Positions 1 to 5,464 of a stretch of DNA of 8,411 nucleotides are shown here, in pieces (the stretch's first letter is position 1; every line of letters begins with the position of its first letter). The stretch comes from Hyphomicrobium sp. (GTDB lineage Bacteria; Pseudomonadota; Alphaproteobacteria; Rhizobiales; Hyphomicrobiaceae), in contig JAUWCP010000097.1 of the NCBI GenBank assembly GCA_030609245.1, forward strand, positions 1 to 8,411, written 5' to 3'. A program made the translations under genes and the position numbers. Under the pieces are notes generated by a model, which was not told the origin of the DNA, ran no database searches, and saw nothing but the letters and a program-made list of their open reading frames with translations.

Positions 1-4
1 TCGA

Positions 5-1138
5 ATGCTGCTTGTTGCACTACTCTTCATCGCCACCTTCTTCTTGGCCTACTCGAACGGTGCCAACGATAACTTCAAGGGCGTGGCGACGCTCTACGGC
101 AGCAACACAGCCAGCTACAACAAGGCGCTGACCGTTGCCACCCTCGCCACCTTGGCTGGAGCCATCAGTTCGGTGTTCTTGGCGGCAGAGCTTGTCACAG
201 CATTCTCAGGCAAGGGTCTTGTCCCGGACGTTATAGCCAGAGATCCGAGCTTCCTGCTTTCTGTGGCGGTGGGCGCGAGCGCGACGGTAATGCTGGCGAC
301 AGTTGTCGCCTTGCCGATTTCCACGACGCATTCGCTGATTGGTGCGCTTGCCGGCACAGGTTTTGTGGCCGCGGGAAGCGACGTCAACCTAAGTTTGCTT
401 GGCGGCGTGTTCCTACTCCCCCTACTCTTAAGCCCCTTAGTTGCGATCTTGCTGACAATGCCCTTCTACAAGGTAGCGCACAAAGTGACGACGTCGCTTG
501 GTATCGAGAAGGAGAGTTGTGTCTGCGTTGGGCCGAGCCAATTTGTTCCCATTCGACAATTTGGCGGCGAAGCCGCCCTTTATGCGGTGAGCGATGTGCA
601 TGCAGGCGTCTCCGTGACGATAGGGGCAAAGAACGAGTGCGTTGACAAGTACAACGGCCACTTTCTCGGGGTAAGCGCGCAGCGCTTGGTCGATTCTGCA
701 CACTACGTGAGTGCTGGCGCGGTGAGCTTTGCGCGCGGCCTCAATGACACGCCAAAGATTGTCGGTCTCTTGCTGGTAGTGGAGGCGCTTGACATAAGAC
801 ACAGCATGGTCGCGATTGCCCTCGCTATGGCGATGGGCGGGTTGTTGCAGGCTAAACGTGTCGCGCACACTATGAGCAAGAAGATATCGGGAATGAACGA
901 CGGGCAGGCGCTGACGGCCAATCTGGTCACAGCGGGCCTCGTCATCTTCGCCAGCAAATTCGGTATGCCGGTCTCGACCACGCACGTTTCTGTTGGTTCG
1001 ATAACCGGTATCGGTATCGTCAATCGATCGGCGAACAAAAGCGTTGTCGGGACCATCCTTGTATCGTGGCTTCTGACGCTGCCAATTGCCGCAGCCATTG
1101 CGGCAGCAACCTACATGCTTTTAGACTTCGCCACGTGA
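5..1138 (+). CDS. Inorganic phosphate transporter, PiT family
   Basis: Integral inner-membrane permease of the PiT (PF01384) family, which moves inorganic phosphate, often as a metal-phosphate complex, with protons or sodium; arsenate can enter through the same systems. The two inverted family repeats are visible. The N-terminal half has NGANDNFKG at residues 18-26 and LPISTTH at 103-109; the C-terminal half has ARGLNDTPK at 243-251 and GMPVSTTH at 320-327. About ten hydrophobic segments surround a soluble middle loop (about residues 160-230) carrying a CVC pair at 172-174. At 377 residues it is within the family range. The ATG at position 5 is used because its N-terminus looks like a normal family start, but the frame stays open to the window edge, so a slightly earlier start or a ribosome site outside is possible. 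The gene ends 29 bases before arsM on the same strand, suggesting co-transcription and a role in arsenate or phosphate handling (inference). Confidence 0.93.
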   Translation: MLLVALLFIATFFLAYSNGANDNFKGVATLYGSNTASYNKALTVATLATLAGAISSVFLAAELVTAFSGKGLVPDVIARDPSFLLSVAVGASATVMLATVVALPISTTHSLIGALAGTGFVAAGSDVNLSLLGGVFLLPLLLSPLVAILLTMPFYKVAHKVTTSLGIEKESCVCVGPSQFVPIRQFGGEAALYAVSDVHAGVSVTIGAKNECVDKYNGHFLGVSAQRLVDSAHYVSAGAVSFARGLNDTPKIVGLLLVVEALDIRHSMVAIALAMAMGGLLQAKRVAHTMSKKISGMNDGQALTANLVTAGLVIFASKFGMPVSTTHVSVGSITGIGIVNRSANKSVVGTILVSWLLTLPIAAAIAAATYMLLDFAT

Positions 1139-1167
1139 ACCGCAGCGCAGACTGAGGGATTGACCCT

Positions 1168-2133
1168 ATGTATCACTCGACGACACGTAATCTCTATAAA
1201 GAAGCGGCCCTCAATCCCGACCAGGGTCTGTGCTGTACCACCACCCCCATCTGGCAATTGCCCGAGCTCGCTATCCCGAACCGCATGCTGCAGATGAATT
1301 ACGGCTGCGGCAGTACCGTCAATCCGCGCGATCTCGTCGGCAGTCCGACCGTACTGTACGTAGGAATCGGCGGCGGCATGGAGGTTTTGCAGTTCGCTTA
1401 CTTCAGCCGCAGAGAAGGTTCCATCATCGGGCTCGACGTGGTCGATGAGATGCTCACAGTGTGTGCTGAGAACCTTGACGAGGCGGAACGGCAAAATGCC
1501 TGGTATGAGTCTTCGTTCGTCGAGTTGCGCAAAGGCGATGCGCTCAATCTTCCCATCGAGGATGAGACAATCGATGTCGCTGCGCAGAACTGCCTTTTCA
1601 ACATCTTTTACGACGATGACCTGAAGCGGGCGCTGAGCGAAATGTATCGCGTTCTAAAGCCACGCGGACGGCTCATCCTCTCCGATCCCGTTTGCGATGT
1701 GGAGATGCCCGAAGAACTGCGGCGCGACGAGCGCCTGCGCGCAATGTGCTTGACCGGCGCCATTCCGCTTGCCGCCTACATCAAGCGGCTGACCGCCGTC
1801 GGCTTTGGCACTATCGAGGTGCGCGCAAAGCGTCCCTATCGCGTGCTCGACCCGCGCCACTATCCCACCGACCACCTCATTCCGATCGAGAGCGTGGAGA
1901 TTTGCGCAATCAAGGATCCGATGTCGGCTGACGGTCCGTGCGTCTTCACCGGACGTACCGCGATCTACTACGGTGACGCGGAATTCTTTGACGACGGAAA
2001 AGGGCATACGCTGGCGCAGAACCAGCCGCTGGCCGTATGCGACAAGACTGCCGGCGCGCTCGCAGCACTTGGGCGCGACGATTTGCTGATCTCGGGACCG
2101 ACCTACTTCTACGATGGCGGGGGCTGCTGTTGA
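1168..2133 (+). CDS. arsM: Arsenite methyltransferase ArsM, arsenosugar-biosynthesis type
   Basis: SAM-dependent methyltransferase expected to add methyl groups to trivalent arsenic; in arsenosugar makers it supplies dimethylarsenic for later adenosylation. A class I Rossmann core is clear: motif I LYVGIGGGME at residues 63-72, acidic strand end LDVVDEM at 89-95, RKGDALNLP at 121-129, and MYRVLKPRGRL at 159-169. Candidate arsenic-binding cysteines by comparison with eukaryotic and bacterial ArsM are C47, C194 (MCLTGAI) and C246 (IESVEICAIKD). Other cysteines are the C22-C23 pair, C142 and C176. The region after about residue 255 matches the ArsM C-terminal domain, including LAVCDKTAGAL, and the chain ends in GGGCC, a tail I associate with the arsenosugar subfamily. 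The ATG has GAGGGA about eight bases upstream. The usual radical SAM partner ArsS is not adjacent; a different radical SAM gene lies beyond the tRNA island. Family call is firm; arsenosugar end product is inference. Confidence 0.92.
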   Translation: MYHSTTRNLYKEAALNPDQGLCCTTTPIWQLPELAIPNRMLQMNYGCGSTVNPRDLVGSPTVLYVGIGGGMEVLQFAYFSRREGSIIGLDVVDEMLTVCAENLDEAERQNAWYESSFVELRKGDALNLPIEDETIDVAAQNCLFNIFYDDDLKRALSEMYRVLKPRGRLILSDPVCDVEMPEELRRDERLRAMCLTGAIPLAAYIKRLTAVGFGTIEVRAKRPYRVLDPRHYPTDHLIPIESVEICAIKDPMSADGPCVFTGRTAIYYGDAEFFDDGKGHTLAQNQPLAVCDKTAGALAALGRDDLLISGPTYFYDGGGCC

Positions 2134-2148
2134 GGCCGCCTAACGGCC
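2134..2148 (+). terminator. Weak hairpin just after the arsM stop
   Basis: GGCCG (2134-2138) and CGGCC (2144-2148) form a perfect 5-bp GC stem with loop CCTAA, immediately after the arsM stop codon. No T-run follows, so this is at best a weak or Rho-assisted terminator or an mRNA end-stabilising stem. Confidence 0.25.
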
Positions 2149-2155
2149 CTAAGGG

Positions 2156-2207
2156 GAGTGGAGCGGGCGATCGGGATCGAACCGACGACATTCAGCTTGG
2201 GAAGCTG
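2156..2207 (-). repeat. 52-bp direct repeat, left copy (att-like)
   Basis: Identical base for base to 3629-3680. It begins with GAGTGGAGCGGG and ends with GGGAAGCTG. The identity breaks at both sides (base 2155 against 3628, and base 2208 against 3681), so the boundaries are sharp. It is the presumed distal attachment site of the island. Confidence 0.85.
2159..2207 (-). pseudogene. 3' fragment of tRNA-Gly(CCC)
   Basis: Read on the minus strand, this stretch holds the anticodon stem (minus its first base), the TTCCCAA anticodon loop, variable region, T arm, acceptor 3' strand and encoded CCA of the tRNA that is complete at 3632-3706. The D arm and acceptor 5' strand are absent, the sequence beyond 2207 turning into unrelated AT-rich DNA. 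It cannot fold as a tRNA and is the scar of integration. Confidence 0.85.
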
Positions 2208-2409
2208 TTGACCAAATTAATCTGCAATATAATGCCTTGCAATAACAGCGATTTATGAAGGGTGCGCGGTGTGAGTATGCAAGCGAGTATGTAGGTCAGC
2301 CACGTCGAATGACCTCGTACCCTGCATGGACTTTCATACAATCTCCTGAACCACCTGGCGCATAAGTGGCAGATAGGTGGGAAGTCATCGGCAACATCTA
2401 CGGCGTGCG
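2208..2409. other. Non-coding left arm of the island
   Basis: About 200 bases between the tRNA fragment and the tyrosinase stop codon. I see no credible gene. It opens AT-rich and contains the 7-mer TGCAATA twice (2223-2229 and 2238-2244), which could be accessory recombinase-binding sites next to an attachment core, but this is only suggestive. Confidence 0.4.
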
Positions 2410-3201
2410 TTAAGCGATCAAGGGGTCAACGTGCGTAACAAGCGCCGTACCATTTTTTGCAAACCAAGCCTCCTCCAGCTCTCTATCGCGTTGGTAAGTG
2501 TACCCCAGCGCAGCATGGTCAAGCATTGAGGCTGGTGTTGCCCCCCCAATCATCTCCGAATCAATTGGCACTCGAGCTTGCGGCACAGAGTCGCTTGGAA
2601 GGGAACCCGTGTGCTCGTATTGAACAGAGGCAGGATTGTTTAATTGCCAGATCGCCCACAACCTATCGAGATTGCAATGATGCAAATAAAACAGCGGATC
2701 AAGTGGAGAACGTCCACTAGCCATCGTTCCACCGGTCCATGTGTGTGCAGGAACGTGGCTACCAGTTTCCAATGAACGGAATCTCAAATAGGAATCGGCT
2801 TCTAACTCACCCACTACATCACTCAGAGATGGAAGATTCCAGCCTGCCGAGGTGGTATTGCGACTGTAGGTCCAGTGGTCAAATTTACCATCAATATTGG
2901 GGCGTCCGCCAAAAAACTCCTTCCATGGCGAAATATCGATATCTTGGGCATCTGGCTTTGCCCAGTCCCAATACGGTAAGGCGATAGTCGGATCAAATTT
3001 CTGCAGTGCTATTTCGAGCTTTCCAAGAAAGTCTCTGTGCCAAGGTAGAAACGCGGGTCCCCAATGGATTCCGTTGTAAAAATTATCATCGTGCAATTTT
3101 GCATTAGATTCTATCGTTTCATTGCTCCAGAGATGATTGAACGCTGCACCAAGTGCGTCGCGTTCATCGCTGCTGAGATGGGTGAAGCTCGCACGGATCA
3201 T
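2410..3201 (-). CDS. Tyrosinase family type 3 copper enzyme
   Basis: Predicted binuclear-copper oxidase that hydroxylates monophenols and/or oxidises diphenols to quinones. The CuA site is seen in IHWGPAFLPWHRDFL, giving H46 and H55 with the usual eight-residue spacing; H37 is the likely third ligand, though the H37-H46 gap of nine is shorter than in Streptomyces tyrosinase. The CuB site has H149 and H153 (SHVPAH, HX3H), then DPLFYLHHCNLDRLW with H175, exactly 22 residues after H153 as in the family. PYWDW at 76-80 is the other hallmark. The protein is 263 residues, a compact bacterial form, with no signal peptide and no C-terminal lid domain, so probably cytosolic. The start codon overlaps the stop of the upstream gene as ATGA (3198-3201), with GAGAAG just upstream, so translation is likely coupled. 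Composition is AT-richer than the flanks, consistent with transfer. The natural substrate is unknown. Confidence 0.92.
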   Translation of the reverse strand: MIRASFTHLSSDERDALGAAFNHLWSNETIESNAKLHDDNFYNGIHWGPAFLPWHRDFLGKLEIALQKFDPTIALPYWDWAKPDAQDIDISPWKEFFGGRPNIDGKFDHWTYSRNTTSAGWNLPSLSDVVGELEADSYLRFRSLETGSHVPAHTWTGGTMASGRSPLDPLFYLHHCNLDRLWAIWQLNNPASVQYEHTGSLPSDSVPQARVPIDSEMIGGATPASMLDHAALGYTYQRDRELEEAWFAKNGTALVTHVDPLIA

Positions 3202-3458
3202 TCCGGCTTCTCGGGCTGTGTATCAACATAACTCCGAGCTGCTTCGAGAAGGTCGGCTGCGGGAGGCTGGAAATAAATTCGATAACCTTCTGGTGTTTTC
3301 AAATAAGGCACAATTTTTTCATCAATCAGCAGAACTTCCTTTTCATCTGACTCCGCTGCTAGAGTACGACTGTCAGAGGACAACTCCTTGTTGCCAGTTG
3401 TTGATTTTTGGGGGCCCTGAATCTCTATCCGGTATCCGCGCCTTCGTTCATGAGTCAT
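3198..3458 (-). CDS. Small tyrosinase-linked protein, unknown function
   Basis: An 86-residue protein whose stop overlaps the tyrosinase start by four bases. I chose the ATG at 3458 because GGGAG lies seven bases before it; an in-frame TTG at 3509 would add 17 residues but is less convincing. The N-terminus (MTHERRRGYRIEIQG) is basic, residues 16-40 are polar and low in structure, and the C-terminal half, from VLLIDEKIVPYL through EGYRIYF to LLEAARSYVD, looks like a short folded strand-strand-helix unit. There is no signal peptide or membrane segment. By position it could be a helper of tyrosinase, analogous in role to the MelC1 caddie protein of Streptomyces. Against a copper-donor role, the chosen form has one histidine (H3), no cysteine and no methionine beyond the start. 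Function is inference from gene order only. Confidence 0.7.
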   Translation of the reverse strand: MTHERRRGYRIEIQGPQKSTTGNKELSSDSRTLAAESDEKEVLLIDEKIVPYLKTPEGYRIYFQPPAADLLEAARSYVDTQPEKPE

Positions 3459-3628
3459 ATTTGCGCTCCCAAAACACACATTCTCGTACCGCTGATATCT
3501 GAAGATCAATACTACAACTCCCGCTCTGGATCACGAACTGCCGACCCAGCAAGGCATCGAAAGCGATCATGCCTCATGAGCCCCATCGTTAGCGTTTTTG
3601 AGCCTAAGTCACTGAGAAAATGCAGGAA

Positions 3629-3680
3629 GAGTGGAGCGGGCGATCGGGATCGAACCGACGACATTCAGCTTGGGAAGCTG
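3629..3680 (-). repeat. 52-bp direct repeat, right copy (att-like)
   Basis: Exact match to 2156-2207. It covers the 3' two-thirds of the intact tRNA-Gly gene from within the anticodon stem to three bases past the encoded CCA. It is the presumed proximal attachment site, where integration left a functional tRNA. Confidence 0.85.
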
Positions 3681-3706
3681 ACGTTCTACCACTGAACTAC
3701 GCCCGC
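3632..3706 (-). tRNA. tRNA-Gly (anticodon CCC)
   Basis: Read on the minus strand this 75-base gene folds as a full cloverleaf: acceptor GCGGGCG/CGCCCGC, D stem GTTC/GAAC with loop AGTGGTA, anticodon stem TCAGC/GCTGA around loop TTCCCAA, T stem GTCGG/CCGAT (one G-U pair) with loop TTCGATC, discriminator T and encoded CCA. Anticodon CCC reads GGG glycine codons. The gene is complete, although its 3' part lies inside the repeat used as an integration site, so that part was probably supplied by the inserted element. Confidence 0.95.
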
Positions 3707-3721
3707 GCTCCGGCCCGATGT

Positions 3722-3752
3722 AACATATCCTATTGCCCTGCGAAAAGCTCAA
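3722..3752 (-). promoter_or_regulatory. Possible promoter of tRNA-Gly
   Basis: On the minus strand TTGAGC (3747-3752) and TATGTT (3722-3727) resemble -35 and -10 boxes, spaced 19 bases, slightly long. The -10 box ends 15 bases before the tRNA 5' end, and a GC-rich stretch follows. Seen by eye only. Confidence 0.3.
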
Positions 3753-3869
3753 GTGTGGTTGTGTCGGCTTGCGGCGGGGCTGGCACGGCCACGCCCTATT
3801 GGCCGCCCAATGTTGTGCTTGGTCGCAACCGGCCCCATGCTAGGGCACCGCGCCATACTCGGCCGCGCC

Positions 3870-3890
3870 CAATTTGAGGCCAATTTGAGG
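3870..3890 (+). repeat. Tandem CAATTTGAGG before the radical SAM gene
   Basis: The 10-mer CAATTTGAGG occurs at 3870-3879 and again at 3881-3890. The second GAGG sits 11 bases before the TTG start at 3902 and is the best ribosome-binding site there. The in-frame TGA at 3875-3877 rules out an earlier start than about 3878. The duplicated copy may be a slippage duplication or a second ribosome-loading site. Confidence 0.5.
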
Positions 3891-3901
3891 ATTGCACGCC
3901 T

Positions 3902-4879
3902 TTGTCGCTTGCCACCACCGCTCCACGCACGCTCGCGCGCAAGAAATTCGCAGATCCAGATTGGACCGCCAACGGCGAGCCCCGCGCGACCGTATCGCTT
4001 GATGGTCTGCAGACGCTTTGGATCAACACCGGTACGCTCTGCAACATTACGTGCCGGAACTGCTATATCGAGTCGAGCCCCTCCAATGATCGCCTCGTCT
4101 ACCTGACCGCAGCGGAGGTGCAGCCCTTCCTGCAAGAGGCGGAAGCGCTGGGCACGCGCGAGATCGGGTTCACGGGCGGTGAGCCTTTTTTGAACCCTGA
4201 CATCCTCGACATGCTTGCCGATGGGTTGGCGCGCGGCTTTGAGGTGCTCGTGCTGACCAACGCAATGCTGCCCATGCAGCGGCCACGCCTAAAACTTGGC
4301 CTGGAGCAACTCAATGAGACCTACAAGGGTAAGCTCACCCTTCGCGTCAGTCTGGATCACTATACGCGCGCCTTGCACGAAACAGAGCGCGGCCCGCGCA
4401 CGTGGGAGATCACGCTGCAAGGAATGGATTGGCTGTCTGCACGAGAGTTCCAAATAGCTATCGCTGGGCGGACGTGCTGGGGCGAGGATGAGGTGGACGC
4501 ACGCGCCGGCTATGCCGCTCTGATCAAAGAACACGGTTGGCGTATCGAACCAAACGATGCCGCGCGGCTCATGCTCTTTCCCGAGATGGATGGTGCCGAC
4601 GATGTGCCTGAGATCACCACCCGCTGCTGGGGCATCTTGAACAAGAGCCCAAGCGAGGTGATGTGCTCGTCGACCCGTATGATCGTGAAGCGCAAGGGAG
4701 CCGCAGCGCCGGTTGTCTTGCCATGCACGTTGCTGCCCTACGATAGAGCATTCGAGATGGGGACGACGCTTGCCGCCGCCGCGGAAGCAAACGGTGGCAT
4801 GTTCGCGAATGGAGCTGTGAAGCTCTGCCACTCCCATTGCGCCAAGTTCTGCGTTCTCGGCGGCGGTAGCTGCTCGTGA
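3902..4879 (+). CDS. Radical SAM protein with C-terminal cysteine cluster
   Basis: Radical SAM enzyme of unknown substrate. The cluster-binding motif is CNITCRNC with C47, C51 and C54 (CX3CX2C, where the last residue precedes aromatic Y55), followed by the SAM-binding GFTGGEPF with GGEP at 92-95 and a TIM-barrel-like pattern up to about residue 200. The last 17 residues hold a second cluster, C309-X3-C313-X3-C317-X6-C324, with two histidines between the first two cysteines; this could bind an auxiliary iron-sulfur centre. The 325-residue protein starts at TTG: no in-frame ATG exists between the upstream stop (3875) and this point, and GAGG precedes it. It is on the same strand as arsM but separated by the tRNA island, and it does not resemble ArsS by motif or tail as I know them. 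I recall it as a conserved alphaproteobacterial family without assigned function. A role in arsenic metabolism is a guess from location. Confidence 0.85.
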   Translation: MSLATTAPRTLARKKFADPDWTANGEPRATVSLDGLQTLWINTGTLCNITCRNCYIESSPSNDRLVYLTAAEVQPFLQEAEALGTREIGFTGGEPFLNPDILDMLADGLARGFEVLVLTNAMLPMQRPRLKLGLEQLNETYKGKLTLRVSLDHYTRALHETERGPRTWEITLQGMDWLSAREFQIAIAGRTCWGEDEVDARAGYAALIKEHGWRIEPNDAARLMLFPEMDGADDVPEITTRCWGILNKSPSEVMCSSTRMIVKRKGAAAPVVLPCTLLPYDRAFEMGTTLAAAAEANGGMFANGAVKLCHSHCAKFCVLGGGSCS

Positions 4880-4885
4880 GGCTGA

Positions 4886-5260
4886 CTACTTCGCTTTGAC
4901 GAGCGCGTCCCGGATCTCTTTGAGATAGACCTCGGACTGCGGCGGTGCTGCAGGCTCGGGTGCGGCTTCTGGCTTGCGCATCGCATTGATGCCTTTGATG
5001 ATGAAAAATAGCGCCAGTGCAGTGATCAGGAACTGGACCAGCGCATTGAGGAACAGCCCGTACTTGATATTGACCCCTTCGACGGGTGTGACTTCCAGGC
5101 TGGAAAAATCGATGCCGGCCGCGGCATAGCCGATCACTGGCATCAAGATGTTGGCGACCAGCGTTGCGACGATCGGGGCAAAGGCGGCCCCTATGATCAC
5201 GCCAATGGCAAGATCAAGCGCGTTGCCTCTTATTGCGAACTCTTTGAATTCTTGCCACAT
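4886..5260 (-). CDS. mscL: Large-conductance mechanosensitive channel MscL
   Basis: Homopentameric inner-membrane channel that opens under extreme membrane tension and releases small solutes during osmotic downshock. The family start is plain: an amphipathic N-terminal helix (MWQEFKEFAIRG), then TM1 beginning GNALDLAIGVIIGAAF at residues 12-27. A periplasmic loop of about residues 46-68 is followed by TM2 near 70-92, ending in IIKGINAMRK. The C-terminal bundle helix (EVYLKEIRDALVKAK) follows a proline/alanine linker. At 124 residues it is slightly shorter than the E. coli protein. The ATG at 5260 is preceded by AGAAAGGA nine bases upstream. It is convergent with the radical SAM gene, with only six bases between stop codons, and divergent from the symporter operon. 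Confidence 0.97.
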   Translation of the reverse strand: MWQEFKEFAIRGNALDLAIGVIIGAAFAPIVATLVANILMPVIGYAAAGIDFSSLEVTPVEGVNIKYGLFLNALVQFLITALALFFIIKGINAMRKPEAAPEPAAPPQSEVYLKEIRDALVKAK

Positions 5261-5327
5261 ACGTTTCGATCCTTTCTAAGAAGATGGTCGGAATGGGTGA
5301 GGCTGTGGGCCTTGGATGCTAGGCTAG

Positions 5328-5343
5328 TGGCCGTCTGCGGCCA
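5328..5343. promoter_or_regulatory. Perfect 6-bp inverted repeat in divergent spacer
   Basis: TGGCCG (5328-5333), loop TCTG, CGGCCA (5338-5343). It lies in the 204-base spacer between the divergent mscL and symporter genes. No T-run follows on either strand, so it may be a leader hairpin or an operator half of the region. Confidence 0.35.
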
Positions 5344-5360
5344 AATGGGCCAAAGGGCCG

Positions 5361-5381
5361 ATGGCGCGGGTTCCGCGCCAT
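5361..5381. promoter_or_regulatory. Perfect 9-bp inverted repeat in divergent spacer
   Basis: ATGGCGCGG (5361-5369), GTT, CCGCGCCAT (5373-5381): a fully complementary 9-bp stem with a three-base loop, 18 bases after the previous hairpin. It sits about 83 bases before the symporter small-subunit start. It could be an operator for a dimeric regulator or a stable leader stem; no terminator-like T-run follows. Confidence 0.4.
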
Positions 5382-5464
5382 AGATGCGTCGCACTGTTGG
5401 CGTGTTTTGGAGTGCTGAGCGGCGCGGCGCCCCGGGGCGGGCAAAAATTCAATGAGGGGCTAGC

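Larger units (their letters stand above)
2156..3680. mobile_element. Integrase-less mini-island inserted in tRNA-Gly
   Basis: Two identical 52-bp copies of the tRNA-Gly 3' region, at 2156-2207 and 3629-3680, are 1473 bp apart and enclose a two-gene tyrosinase cassette. Only the right copy continues into a full tRNA (the 5' half lies outside the repeat), while the left copy stops in the anticodon stem. This is the footprint of tyrosine-recombinase integration, in which the element brings a replacement tRNA 3' end. The inside is AT-richer than its surroundings: two 60-base stretches (2881-2940 and 3061-3120) are 42% and 33% GC, against 60% for 4621-4680. No recombinase, relaxase or phage gene fits in the interval, so mobility would have to be supplied from elsewhere or the element has shrunk by deletion. 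Confidence 0.8.

Noticed and set aside
437..985. Long minus-strand open frame opposite the phosphate transporter
   Set aside because: It is antisense to a gene with clear PiT motifs and its product has no recognisable domain; a shadow of codon bias.
2296..2397. 33-codon minus-strand frame just downstream of tyrosinase
   Set aside because: It has no ribosome-binding site, is very short and has no recognisable match; it could be a scrap of a lost island gene but nothing supports that.
3198..3509. TTG-initiated 103-residue version of the small tyrosinase-linked protein
   Set aside because: The ATG at 3458 has GGGAG at ideal spacing, so the longer form is less likely, though not excluded.
3798..3811. 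Inverted repeat ATTGG-CCGC-CCAAT upstream of the radical SAM gene, considered as an operator
   Set aside because: Only five bases per arm and no match to an arsenic or metal regulator site that I know; likely chance.
3620..3877. Plus-strand open frames crossing the tRNA gene and spacer
   Set aside because: They read antisense through a complete tRNA and have no family features.
3902..4879. Assignment of the radical SAM gene as arsS
   Set aside because: Its core motif context and C-terminal cysteine tail do not resemble the ArsS radical SAM/Cys-rich family as I know it; proximity to arsM alone is not enough.
4872..4904. GCTCGT / ACGAGC inverted repeat across the convergent stops of the radical SAM gene and mscL, considered as a shared terminator
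   Set aside because: The loop is 21 bases, the stem only six, and there is no T-run on either side; it also lies within coding sequence of both genes.
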